11,515 nucleotides of DNA from Microcaldota archaeon (GTDB lineage Archaea > Micrarchaeota > Micrarchaeia > Anstonellales > Bilamarchaeaceae): contig DAOVFD010000027.1 in assembly GCA_030668565.1 (NCBI GenBank), positions 1 to 11,515 of the forward strand, read 5' to 3'. How positions within the stretch are numbered: the first letter of the stretch is position 1; each line of letters starts with the position of its first letter. Under the pieces are notes generated by a model, which searched no databases, was not told the origin of the DNA, and saw nothing but the letters and a program-made list of their open reading frames with translations. Below are positions 4,991 through 11,515 of this stretch, piece by piece. Position numbers and translations under genes: made by a program.

Positions 4991-5926
4991 ATGGAAAACA
5001 AAATGATGCTGGTGCCGGTTATGCTGCTGCTTGCGGTAAACGTGGTATCTGCAGCAGGATTTGAATACGATATGACACCTGGATTGATGGCGGTCTACGA
5101 CAATGCAAAGTGCAGGGTTGATTTCACAAACGACTTAATAGATGCAATGGCGGACGAAGTACCTGAAGCCTCCTATCTTACGGACTATCAGGATACGCTC
5201 AACGATGATATGAATGAGCTTTATGACCTGGCGCAGGCCGGAGACAGGGTAGCTTTCAGGGAGTACATGCAGGACACTCTACGGTCTGACTTCGTAGATA
5301 CCAAAGATGCAATTAGAGGAGCCAGGGATAACTTCGATGAGTGGAACGTGACTCTTGAGACAAGGCTGGAACTCAGGGAGGATTACCTATCTCTGAATGA
5401 AACCTATGCGACCTGTAACTTCAATAGTATGAAGGGAATCGCTGACGAGAAGCTTAACTGGATGAACGCAGCACTCGACTACTGGTCTGAGAGAAGCGAA
5501 GACCTTTCAGAGAAAGGCGTTGACATGTCAGGAGTCGATGCAACAATAGAGGACGCAGGAAATGTCATAATCGGGCCTTTCGAAGACGCAGTGGACAGTG
5601 CAACAACCGGATGTGAGGTACGAGAAGTTATCGGAGATTACTGCCTCGGAAACGGCTGTGTTGAGGGAATAAACCACCACTTCTTTGCAAAAGCGGAGAT
5701 AGCAAAACTTGATGCAATTCTGGATTATCTCGAGGAAGATGCCATTGAAGCGGGCCTTGGAGATGAAGTCGAAGAAGCAGAAAGCTATCTCGAATCAGCA
5801 GATGGAGGAGTGCAGGAAACAGGCTATGAACAGTACGCCGAAGGTGTTGGAGAATCAATATGGGAAGACATCAGGTCGGCAGCAGGGACTATCAAGGACA
5901 TCTTCAGTCAGCTCAGGGGAGTTTAG
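4991..5926 (+). CDS. Secreted acidic alpha-helical protein, unknown family
   Basis: A 311-residue protein I do not recognise. The start is set by GGAGGT at 4978-4983, eight bases before the ATG, and by the signal peptide that begins there (MENKMMLVPVMLLLAVNVVS, cleavage probably near Ala21-Ala22); an upstream in-frame ATG at 4892 precedes the TATA box and is rejected. The mature part is acidic and predicted helical throughout, with charged stretches such as TLETRLELREDYLSLNETYA (121-140) and ILDYLEEDAIEAGLGDEVEE (243-262). Five cysteines (41, 142, 208, 218, 223) could form disulphides; CLGNGC at 218-223 is compact. Two N-glycosylation sequons (NVT 119, NET 136) fit an exported archaeal protein. 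No membrane anchor is seen after the signal. The gene is followed after 11 nt by a lipoprotein gene with its own GGAGGT, so the two form an operon, perhaps a surface complex. Confidence 0.8.
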   Translation: MENKMMLVPVMLLLAVNVVSAAGFEYDMTPGLMAVYDNAKCRVDFTNDLIDAMADEVPEASYLTDYQDTLNDDMNELYDLAQAGDRVAFREYMQDTLRSDFVDTKDAIRGARDNFDEWNVTLETRLELREDYLSLNETYATCNFNSMKGIADEKLNWMNAALDYWSERSEDLSEKGVDMSGVDATIEDAGNVIIGPFEDAVDSATTGCEVREVIGDYCLGNGCVEGINHHFFAKAEIAKLDAILDYLEEDAIEAGLGDEVEEAESYLESADGGVQETGYEQYAEGVGESIWEDIRSAAGTIKDIFSQLRGV

Positions 5927-5937
5927 GAGGTAATGAC

Positions 5938-6228
5938 ATGAGAGAATTGCTAGCAGGAGGAACGATTGTTCTTCTCTCCCTCCTTCTCTTCGGATGCGTA
6001 GGTCCCCAGGAAAGCGCGATAGGGCCCGCGGTGGAGTCGGATATCGGAGATGAGCAGATAGGCGTAACTGTTGATGAGGAAGATGCGCCTCTTTACTTTG
6101 AAGAGGAAGTAATAGAACCGCCTGAAGAACCCGCGGAACCTGATACAGAACTCAGTATGTCCGATATAGACGTCTTCGATGAATCTGACTTTGACATAAT
6201 GATGACTGAGGACATAATAGAGCCGTGA
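5938..6228 (+). CDS. Small acidic surface lipoprotein
   Basis: A 96-residue lipoprotein. MRELLAGGTIVLLSLLLFGC is a signal peptide with lipobox LFGC; Cys20 would be lipidated and anchor the protein to the outer face of the membrane. The rest is low-complexity and strongly acidic (EEEVIEPPEEPAEPDTELS), ending in short Asp/Glu-rich motifs (DIDVFDESDFDIMMTEDIIE). It is probably disordered; no catalytic domain is present. GGAGGT at 5926-5931 overlaps the upstream stop and sets the ATG at 5938; the closer ATG at 5933 is out of frame and stops immediately. It probably works with the secreted helical protein encoded just upstream, for example as anchor or charge layer, but that is inferred from the operon only. 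Confidence 0.8.
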   Translation: MRELLAGGTIVLLSLLLFGCVGPQESAIGPAVESDIGDEQIGVTVDEEDAPLYFEEEVIEPPEEPAEPDTELSMSDIDVFDESDFDIMMTEDIIEP

Positions 6229-6240
6229 ACTTCGTTCACG
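6224..6240. other. Short hairpin at the lipoprotein stop codon
   Basis: CGTGAAC (6224-6230) and GTTCACG (6234-6240) form a perfect 7-bp stem with a 3-nt loop that includes the TGA stop (6226-6228). It stands next to the terminator hairpin and can compete with it through CGGC at 6243-6246 pairing with GCCG at 6222-6225. Confidence 0.6.
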
Positions 6241-6242
6241 AA

Positions 6243-6292
6243 CGGCAAAATGTGATTTTGCCGAACCTTAATTTTTCTTTTTTTCTTTTTTT
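6243..6292 (+). terminator. Hairpin plus T-tract terminator
   Basis: CGGCAAAAT (6243-6251) and ATTTTGCCG (6255-6263) form a perfect 9-bp stem with a GTG loop, followed by a long T-rich tract at 6272-6292. Archaeal termination is driven mainly by U-tracts, so this should end the plus-strand operon that starts at 4991. It lies between convergent genes. Confidence 0.7.
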
Positions 6293-6296
6293 AAAA

Positions 6297-6731
6297 TTAG
6301 TCTGTGCGGAAAGTCTCTACAAATGCATCTGCGGATTTTATCTTTTCTTTTTTGCTTTCAAGGACTGCAATTTCCTGCATAATCCTGGTAATATACTCCA
6401 GTTCCTCACCGAGTTTGGGGTTCTTTTTGACCTTTTTGAGATTTTTAACATCAGTATTCAGTCTCAGGCAGTTCTCGGCAGCAATTACGTTTTCCAAATC
6501 AAAACTCATCAAATCGATTCTTCTCGCTTCTATTTGTGAATCAAGCAGGTTTACTGCTTTTCTAGCTTCCCCCATTTTTGTTCTGTCTACTATATCTATT
6601 ATCTCAGGAAGAGGCATCACCCGGGTTAATCCTCTGTTTTTTAACGGATTTCCAGAAGGTTTTGTATTCTGATGCTCCCTCACTCTCTTTCTACTCCTCA
6701 TAACACTCGGTTTTACTTTTAAAGGAAACAT
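6297..6731 (-). CDS. Hypothetical basic/coiled-coil protein
   Basis: A 144-residue protein of no family I recognise. Residues 1-38 are strongly basic and Pro/Asn-containing (MFPLKVKPSVMRSRKRVREH), probably disordered. Residues 41-144 are helical and charged, with heptad-like stretches (GEARKAVNLLDSQIEARRID, ELEYITRIMQEIAVLESKKE) suggesting a coiled coil or helical hairpin. There is no signal peptide or transmembrane segment, so it is cytoplasmic. It lies 22 nt after the 174-residue gene on the same strand and is likely co-transcribed. The start is uncertain: ATG 6731 has no clear Shine-Dalgarno, and Met11 (6701) lies about 20 bp after a TTTAAA (6718-6723), a bit too close for a typical TATA box. 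A basic tail next to a coiled coil could suggest nucleic-acid binding, but that is inference. Confidence 0.7.
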   Translation of the reverse strand: MFPLKVKPSVMRSRKRVREHQNTKPSGNPLKNRGLTRVMPLPEIIDIVDRTKMGEARKAVNLLDSQIEARRIDLMSFDLENVIAAENCLRLNTDVKNLKKVKKNPKLGEELEYITRIMQEIAVLESKKEKIKSADAFVETFRTD

Positions 6732-6753
6732 TATTAAAGACTTTCTGAAACAA

Positions 6754-7278
6754 CTAGAAGCTGCTCATCTCGTGGGCTGCCTTTCTGAATGTGCTTTTTG
6801 TGGACTTATCCCCTATCACTCTTTGAAGATATTCGAATGCCTCATTTCCTTTGCTTCCTACTATCGCACAAAGAATCCGGGTAGCATAATCTCTGCTTTT
6901 TAATTTGTGATTTTTACCGTTCGGCATTGTAACAGAGACGCTTTCTCCGTCTATATTAATAGTTACAACTACCTCTACCCTGCTTCTCGATTCAAAACCA
7001 ACCTTTTTGAGTATTTTTACCGCTTCTTTAGTTGACATGACAGACATTCTATCTGCCGCTTCTCTGAGTGCTTTTTTTACCTTTGTTTTTCCGCTTGACT
7101 CCAGATAAGAATTGAATTCTGTCCATACCATCTTCATATTGTTGTTGTGTTTTCTGCATAATGATACGAATACGCCCAGGACCTTATCCTCGGCTTTCTG
7201 GATGCTTTCCTGCATTCCCGTCCCTGACCTAAAGCATTCTTGAATTTTACATATTTTCCTGCCCCTTATGTGTCTCAT
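6754..7278 (-). CDS. Hypothetical protein with two similar helical repeats
   Basis: A 174-residue cytoplasmic protein I cannot assign. It shows an internal duplication: residues 67-79 (VKKALREAADRMS) resemble 160-172 (TKSTFRKAAHEMS), and the preceding segments EFNSYLES (54-61) and EAFEYLQR (146-153) also match, suggesting two copies of a roughly 26-residue helical hairpin. Between them is a beta-rich part (VEVVVTINIDGESVSVTMPN, 101-120). The N-terminus has a basic patch with Cys10 and Cys15. A good TATA box (7302-7311) centred about 28 bp before ATG 7278 supports that start as leaderless; Met22 with a G-rich lead (AGGGACGGGA) is an alternative. It appears to be the first gene of a two-gene minus-strand unit, divergent from the two-TM protein. 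Confidence 0.72.
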   Translation of the reverse strand: MRHIRGRKICKIQECFRSGTGMQESIQKAEDKVLGVFVSLCRKHNNNMKMVWTEFNSYLESSGKTKVKKALREAADRMSVMSTKEAVKILKKVGFESRSRVEVVVTINIDGESVSVTMPNGKNHKLKSRDYATRILCAIVGSKGNEAFEYLQRVIGDKSTKSTFRKAAHEMSSF

Positions 7279-7301
7279 TATATATAATTATGTATAGAAG
7301 T

Positions 7302-7311
7302 ATTTATAAAT
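7302..7311 (-). promoter_or_regulatory. TATA box of the 174-residue gene
   Basis: On the minus strand this reads as a TTTATAAATA-type box, centred about 28 bp before ATG 7278, consistent with a leaderless mRNA. The divergent region beside it also has the direct repeat TATAACAT (7313-7320 and 7335-7342, 22 bp apart) and the palindrome ACATATGT (7339-7346), possible regulator sites shared with the 7415 gene. Confidence 0.6.
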
Positions 7312-7414
7312 ATATAACATTATATGCTATTTATTATAACATATGTAAAAATGCTCTTTTCAGGATTTTCCAAACGTTTTTATTTCTTTTTAGTGAATAA
7401 GAGTTGGGGTTGGT

Positions 7415-7942
7415 ATGATGAGTATGATGAAGAAAAACAAACTAATAAGTCTTGTTCTGGCAATTATCGGAGCAACACTTGTCATAGGCGGACTTTATTT
7501 CGTGATTTCGTATCTGAGCTATCTTGGCAAGGGCGTAATTGATTTTGTTTCTGTCAATAATGTCGATACAATCTCGAGATGCGGAATAATTGTTCCTGAC
7601 ATGTTTCTGCAATTGAGAGACCAGTTCGCAGTCACAATAGTTCCCCTCCTTTATCTTGGAATCCCGATTGCTGTAATAATACTATCGATAATCTGGTTTG
7701 CCAGCGGTTTCTATCTCGGAAAAAGCCGTGTTGAAGAGGACCTCGAATCAAAGGAAAGGAAGAAAAGGGAAATAGAAGATGAGATAGAGAAGCGTTTGGG
7801 GGGAAGAAAACCAAAACACAGGAAAGAGGAAATCAAAGGAGAGATAGAAGAAGAGGAACCAGAGGAAGAACCGGAAGAAGTAGAAACTGAGGAAGAAGCT
7901 GAAGAGGAGCCGGTGAAACGAAGAAAGACCAAAAGAAGGTAA
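7415..7942 (+). CDS. Two-TM membrane protein with acidic cytoplasmic tail
   Basis: A protein of up to 175 residues, family not recognised. Two hydrophobic segments, 10-36 (ISLVLAIIGATLVIGGLYFV) and 72-102 (AVTIVPLLYLGIPIAVIILS), flank an extracytoplasmic loop with one Cys56. After the second helix comes a charged coiled-coil-like region (RVEEDLESKERKKREIEDEI, 105-124), then a Glu-rich stretch (142-166) and a basic end KRRKTKRR. The positive N-terminus (KKNK) suggests both ends are inside. The start is ambiguous among ATGs at 7415, 7418, 7424 and 7427; GGGGT (7406-7410) is best spaced for 7418 or 7424. The tail with alternating acidic and basic blocks could dock a cytoplasmic partner. It lies upstream of L40e but L40e has its own promoter. 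Confidence 0.75.
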   Translation: MMSMMKKNKLISLVLAIIGATLVIGGLYFVISYLSYLGKGVIDFVSVNNVDTISRCGIIVPDMFLQLRDQFAVTIVPLLYLGIPIAVIILSIIWFASGFYLGKSRVEEDLESKERKKREIEDEIEKRLGGRKPKHRKEEIKGEIEEEEPEEEPEEVETEEEAEEEPVKRRKTKRR

Positions 7943-7946
7943 CTCC

Positions 7947-7957
7947 TTTTTAAAAAT
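7947..7957 (+). promoter_or_regulatory. TATA box of L40e
   Basis: TTTTTAAAAATA-type sequence directly after the stop of the membrane-protein gene, about 45 bp before ATG 7996. The expected start near 7980 leaves a short leader holding GGTGAG (7985-7990). It makes L40e independently expressed. Confidence 0.6.
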
Positions 7958-7995
7958 ATCCATTCAAATATGCTGAATACATACGGTGAGTTTTA

Positions 7996-8148
7996 ATGGG
8001 TAAATTTCCGGAAGCAGATGCAAGAATAACCGCAGTTTCGATATGCAGGCGATGCAAGGCAAGGAATAAAAGGGGAGCTGAGAAATGCAGAAAGTGCGGT
8101 TCAAGATATCTTAGACCAAAGAATAAAGAAATAAGGGCCAAGAAGTAG
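7996..8148 (+). CDS. rpl40e: Large-subunit ribosomal protein L40e
   Basis: A 50-residue zinc-binding 50S protein, the archaeal counterpart of the eukaryotic ribosomal part of the ubiquitin-L40 fusion. The sequence MGKFPEADARITAVSICRRC continues into a second CRKC, giving CxxC (17-20) and CxxC (31-34) that bind one zinc, and ends with GSRYLRPKNKEIRAKK, the usual L40e tail. The length is normal and there is no ubiquitin-like part. GGTGAG (7985-7990) five bases before the ATG sets the start. The gene is short and easily overlooked. It converges on the large surface-protein gene, with 20 bp between the stops, a T-rich stretch that could terminate both. Confidence 0.95.
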   Translation: MGKFPEADARITAVSICRRCKARNKRGAEKCRKCGSRYLRPKNKEIRAKK

Positions 8149-8168
8149 GTTTGCTTATTTTATCCTCC

Positions 8169-10622
8169 TTAATCATCATCCAGGATACATGCCGTTAGTG
8201 ATATGGATGCATCAGTCGAACCGAAATAGACTACTGTGTTGTTATATATTCCTGGGGAATACATAGATTCTGATCCCTCCTCAATGATATTATTTATAAC
8301 GCCGCTGGTGATGTCCATCACAAATAAGCCTGTTTTTCCCTCGTTTGCACCGTATAAAACCATTTTGTTTTCCCACAAATCCGGTTGCTCAGCAAATGAA
8401 AAATCATCTGTAAGTAATCTAATTGAGCCAGATGGAATATCATACACGAATACATCACTGACATGAAATCCGGTCCATGACCCAAATACTATTTTATCTC
8501 CATAAATCGCCCATGTTTCACCATTATTCTCGGCATAGGCATCAATAATCCGTAATTCTCCAGTATTAAAATCATAGAGACACAAGTCAGTCTTCCATCC
8601 TCCACCTTCATTGTGTTTGAGTAAAGCCGTTATTCTGGAGCCGTGAATCAATGTAGGTATGAAACTGTATGCATCAAAATTTTCTGGTAATACTGCTTCC
8701 TGAATTTCGGTAGTGGTGAGATTATAAGTTTTAAATGTCCATAGGTAGTCAGATTCGGATATCCATGATTGCCCTATATATCCTATTTTGTTACCTTGGA
8801 TGCTTGAATTGCCTCCTTCATCTATCATCTCTATATTCTCTTCACCAATTTTATATAGACAAATGCCATCGCAGGCGGTACCATAACAGCTCGTTACTAT
8901 CTTATCCTCCCAAATATGCGGGTTTATTCCACCAACACTACATTCTTCTGTGCTTGGCATGCTGTTTATTTCTCCACTTTGTATATTGGCGTAATGGATA
9001 CCATCTCCGTAAAAAACTACAATATCTCCATAGATGTCTAAGGTACTCGTCACTCTGAAAGAGGAAAGTGTGTAACAACCAGGACACCTCTCACCTATAT
9101 TTTCATCATCACAATCATTACCGTTTTCGATGTATCCGTCCATCTCAGTGCATGAAACAACTAAGTTGTATTTATCGCCCAGACCATCTCCATCACTATC
9201 ACGATAGAATGTTCGGTAACTCTCTTCACAGTCCTTGCTAAGATAAAATGTGATGTCGTATGTTTCCTTTTCATCTCCGTTTTCTTGTTTATTAAATTCG
9301 ATTGTCGTCGTCGGATTTCCATAAAGTGGCGTTGCATGAATTCCTAGATTATACGTAGGATTGTAGTTTTCGCATGTGCTGGCAGTAAAATAGAACTCGC
9401 TTTCGTGAGTTATAAAATCGTAAAGTGGAATATACGTTATCTGAGGAATCCTTCCATCGATATGCTCAAGATAAACTCTCATATAACCCGGGAAGCCTGG
9501 GATGTCTTCCGTAAGCTTTATCTTACCATCGATATGCCCAACTGGCACTTCCCAATTAGGGTCCTCTTTTTCTTTTGGCAGAATGACAAACACTGGGTTT
9601 GTTAGAAGATTTACCTCTAAGTCGGTTAGTGGGATAGGAATATCAATATCCTGTGTAGGACCCTTTAGCTTCCAAATCTCGAATTTGTCATTTTCTTCGT
9701 AGCATAAACTTCGGTAATATGTTCCCCAAACCAGTGTATCTATAGCAGCACAGATATCCACCGCGGTCAGTACCAACCCAACTCCAGTACCTATCTGACC
9801 CCCAGTTTTTCCGACTTTTACTCCAAGTACTGTAGCAGCCTTCACCGCTGTTGCAGCTATGCCCCTTTCAGCTACTTCACTTAAGGAAATCTCCAGAAGC
9901 TGCTTAAAGACATCGTTTAGTTCGCTTAAGGGAACGTCATCTTTTTTAAGATCAAACTTTTGTTGGATTATGCTTTCCTCTTCATCATCAAGATGTCTAT
10001 CTCTGTATAATTCCTCTGGACTTATACCCTGTGTAATCTGCCACGTCAAAGCATTGCAGATATCCCCACTCTTTTCTTCTACGACGTTAGTTACTCTAGT
10101 CTCTGGACCACCACCGCCTATACCCTCCTCAGAATCTTCCAAAGAAGAAATACCTACAATTTTTGGATGATATCTGTTTTCCTGGTCAATGATGATATAG
10201 ATTCCCCAATCGTTCTTCAGAGAAAGAAATACCAGCAGATTGGAAATTCTTTCTCCGCTTTCAAAATCATTAACATTCAACTCATATGTTGCACCATTCA
10301 CATCAAATATCGCTTTTCCTTCTTCATCGGTTAGGGCTGCTTTGTTAACTACTACACTTGTTCCAGTTCCATCATGGTTGCCCACATCTCTTTCTTCGCT
10401 TGCATCCTGTTCGCTTATGTCTTGTTTATTTCCAGAACAACCAACATCAGCTACCATTCCGGTTGCAAGAGTCAAACCAAGCATAGCACCTCCAACCGTG
10501 CGCTTAGCTCTGCTCAGAAATCCTGTATTTACATTTTCGTGCAAAGGTTCTTCTTTCCTGAATGTCTTCTCTACACTCTTTTCATCGCCTCTAAAAAGCC
10601 TCTTCCAGCGAAAACGTGACAC
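8169..10622 (-). CDS. Large secreted protein with MopE-like motif and beta-propeller
   Basis: An 817-residue protein starting at GTG 10622: GGAGAGGGG overlapping the end of the upstream gene gives a ribosome-binding site, whereas the in-frame ATG at 10727 lies inside that gene. A basic N-terminus (about 1-43) precedes a hydrophobic segment (44-61) ending VADVGC; Cys62 could be lipidated but Asp at -3 is unusual, so a signal anchor is also possible. An Asp/Glu/Gly linker (63-90) leads to two beta-rich regions and a weakly hydrophobic Ala/Gly/Val stretch (252-300). At 472-506 is a MopE-like metal-binding motif: FYRDSDGDGLGD, then NDCDD. Residues 520-817 contain repeated IYGDKIVF/WENKMVLY blades followed by YDIPSGSIRLL or MDITSGVI, a TolB-like beta-propeller. 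The protein is exported and cysteine-rich. The inferred role is cell-surface adhesion or metal binding; no enzyme active site is seen. It is co-transcribed with the Yip1-like gene. Confidence 0.82.
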   Translation of the reverse strand: MSRFRWKRLFRGDEKSVEKTFRKEEPLHENVNTGFLSRAKRTVGGAMLGLTLATGMVADVGCSGNKQDISEQDASEERDVGNHDGTGTSVVVNKAALTDEEGKAIFDVNGATYELNVNDFESGERISNLLVFLSLKNDWGIYIIIDQENRYHPKIVGISSLEDSEEGIGGGGPETRVTNVVEEKSGDICNALTWQITQGISPEELYRDRHLDDEEESIIQQKFDLKKDDVPLSELNDVFKQLLEISLSEVAERGIAATAVKAATVLGVKVGKTGGQIGTGVGLVLTAVDICAAIDTLVWGTYYRSLCYEENDKFEIWKLKGPTQDIDIPIPLTDLEVNLLTNPVFVILPKEKEDPNWEVPVGHIDGKIKLTEDIPGFPGYMRVYLEHIDGRIPQITYIPLYDFITHESEFYFTASTCENYNPTYNLGIHATPLYGNPTTTIEFNKQENGDEKETYDITFYLSKDCEESYRTFYRDSDGDGLGDKYNLVVSCTEMDGYIENGNDCDDENIGERCPGCYTLSSFRVTSTLDIYGDIVVFYGDGIHYANIQSGEINSMPSTEECSVGGINPHIWEDKIVTSCYGTACDGICLYKIGEENIEMIDEGGNSSIQGNKIGYIGQSWISESDYLWTFKTYNLTTTEIQEAVLPENFDAYSFIPTLIHGSRITALLKHNEGGGWKTDLCLYDFNTGELRIIDAYAENNGETWAIYGDKIVFGSWTGFHVSDVFVYDIPSGSIRLLTDDFSFAEQPDLWENKMVLYGANEGKTGLFVMDITSGVINNIIEEGSESMYSPGIYNNTVVYFGSTDASISLTACILDDD

Positions 10623-10626
10623 CCAA

Positions 10627-11514
10627 TCACCCCTCTCCTTTATAACATTGAATATTATCGATAATGAAATATAGATCTTGATCTTCTCCATAAGGAGATT
10701 GATAGATCGCCGCAAAGCCGAGTTCATGCGCGATGAAGTCCCCTCTGACGAGATGGCGTATCAGTGTTTTGTTTTTATTTAAGACCTTAGAATCACAGAT
10801 TTCAAGTAAGTTCTCTTCGATTAGCATATACTCTGTGGCGTATGTTCCATAATCAGTATCAAAACCTTTCTCCAGCCAATATTCTCCATTTTCATCCTTT
10901 TCGCAATTTTTGAAACCAGCCCAACGGGGAAGACCATATTCAAAGTAAATAAACTCGTCTTTATTTTTATAAAATGTATCACTTAAAGGTACGGTCTTAT
11001 TCAATCTATTCTCCACCTCAGATTTATTTTCTTTATTTAGAGGTTTCCACCCAGCAGGAAACGTGACATAACATATCTCTGTCGGCAATCCCGTAGTATT
11101 CGATATGTAAGCATAAGTCGCAGTGAATGAACCATCGCTATTATTTGTTATGTTAAATGCAAAATGTACCGCCGTCGAAGAGGTATAGATAAATCCAAGA
11201 TAAACATAATATAAAATCATTATAACAACACCAACACAGATGTTTGTGATTATAAGTAGCAGTATCGTTTGGGGGTAAGTAATGTTATGGGCAGTTTTTA
11301 TTGCTACTATCGTAAAATAAGGCCAGAGAATGAACAAAAACACACTTAGACAGGTAAGAGGCTGATAAATCAGACCGATGATAAGAGCGAATACTACTGT
11401 TAAGGGAAGAATTAGAAGGGGTAACGACCAAGCATAAAAAAACTGTGGAAAAGAGGCACTTGATTTAAAGACTACCCGGCCAAGGAACCACAGGAAAAAA
11501 CTTCCAGGTAAAAA
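10627..11514 (-). CDS. Yip1-like membrane protein with extracytoplasmic domain (5' end off window)
   Basis: The reading frame is open from the right edge, so the start lies outside; 295 residues are visible. An internal GTG at 11343 begins inside a hydrophobic segment and is not a credible start. The visible N-terminal part has WFLGRVVFKSSASFPQFFYA followed by three transmembrane helices (about 26-50, 53-73, 83-110), with WPYFTIVAIKTAHNITYPQT between the second and third. The R-hydrophobic-K-F-F pattern and the Trp...Lys-Ala-His loop match the Yip1 domain, a family of small multi-span proteins implicated in membrane traffic in eukaryotes and of unknown role in archaea. Beyond the last helix is an extracytoplasmic domain of about 185 residues with several N-glycosylation sequons and four cysteines. 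The stop is 4 nt before the GTG of the propeller gene. The Yip1 assignment is moderate; membrane topology is firm. Confidence 0.7.
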   Translation of the reverse strand, partial: FLPGSFFLWFLGRVVFKSSASFPQFFYAWSLPLLILPLTVVFALIIGLIYQPLTCLSVFLFILWPYFTIVAIKTAHNITYPQTILLLIITNICVGVVIMILYYVYLGFIYTSSTAVHFAFNITNNSDGSFTATYAYISNTTGLPTEICYVTFPAGWKPLNKENKSEVENRLNKTVPLSDTFYKNKDEFIYFEYGLPRWAGFKNCEKDENGEYWLEKGFDTDYGTYATEYMLIEENLLEICDSKVLNKNKTLIRHLVRGDFIAHELGFAAIYQSPYGEDQDLYFIIDNIQCYKGEG

Positions 11515-11515
11515 G

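Noticed and set aside
7950..8141. Open frame on the minus strand opposite L40e
   Set aside because: The plus strand encodes an unmistakable L40e with both zinc-binding CxxC pairs.
10623..10727. ATG 10727 as start of the large surface protein
   Set aside because: It would overlap the upstream gene by about 100 nt without a ribosome-binding site, whereas GTG 10622 has GGAGAGGGG and the usual tight spacing.

Overview
The window is archaeal chromosome from an organism I cannot name. The evidence is five archaeal/eukaryotic-type genes (ribosomal L31e, L39e, S19e, L40e and the PDCD5/TFAR19 DNA-binding protein), AT-rich TATA-type promoters, some placed for leaderless transcripts, Shine-Dalgarno sites before other genes, and many Sec-type surface proteins with short transmembrane anchors. 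Nothing fixes a phylum; an uncultured lineage is plausible but is inference.

Left block (1-1189, minus strand): a tight ribosomal operon reading S19e > PDCD5 > L39e > L31e (L31e runs off the left edge). Genes overlap by 1 nt or are 1-10 nt apart. A divergent plus-strand pair follows: an extremely lysine-rich small protein (1304-1636), then a secreted-domain/one-TM/winged-helix membrane regulator of the COG2512 type (1641-2543).

Central accessory block (2479-4224): a minus-strand AAA ATPase of the Arch_ATPase/DUF234 type lies between two copies of a 63-bp sequence (62/63 identical). That sequence is the 3' end of the membrane-regulator gene (residues 281-300). The arrangement looks like an insertion that rebuilt the gene end, and it carries only the ATPase plus an AT-rich leader with two 37-bp direct repeats full of TTGT/ACAA dyads. 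This is the most unusual structure in the window. A solitary MNT-type nucleotidyltransferase with a leaderless-type promoter follows (4262-4735).

Right half: a non-coding stretch with a 58-nt hairpin and a TGTTCC repeat cluster precedes a two-gene operon for an acidic secreted helical protein (4991-5926) and a small acidic lipoprotein (5938-6228), ended by a hairpin plus T-tract. Convergent to it are two minus-strand genes of unknown function (6297-6731, 6754-7278). A divergent two-TM protein with an acidic tail (7415-7942) and L40e (7996-8148) come next. The right end is a minus-strand pair: a 5'-truncated Yip1-like membrane protein with an extracytoplasmic domain (10627-11514), tightly followed by an 817-residue secreted protein with a MopE-like metal-binding motif and a C-terminal beta-propeller, started by GTG (8169-10622).

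Housekeeping translation genes, cell-surface genes and one probable acquired unit are interleaved. The two envelope operons (4991-6228 and 8169-11514) probably act at the cell surface, but no pathway can be assigned from sequence alone.
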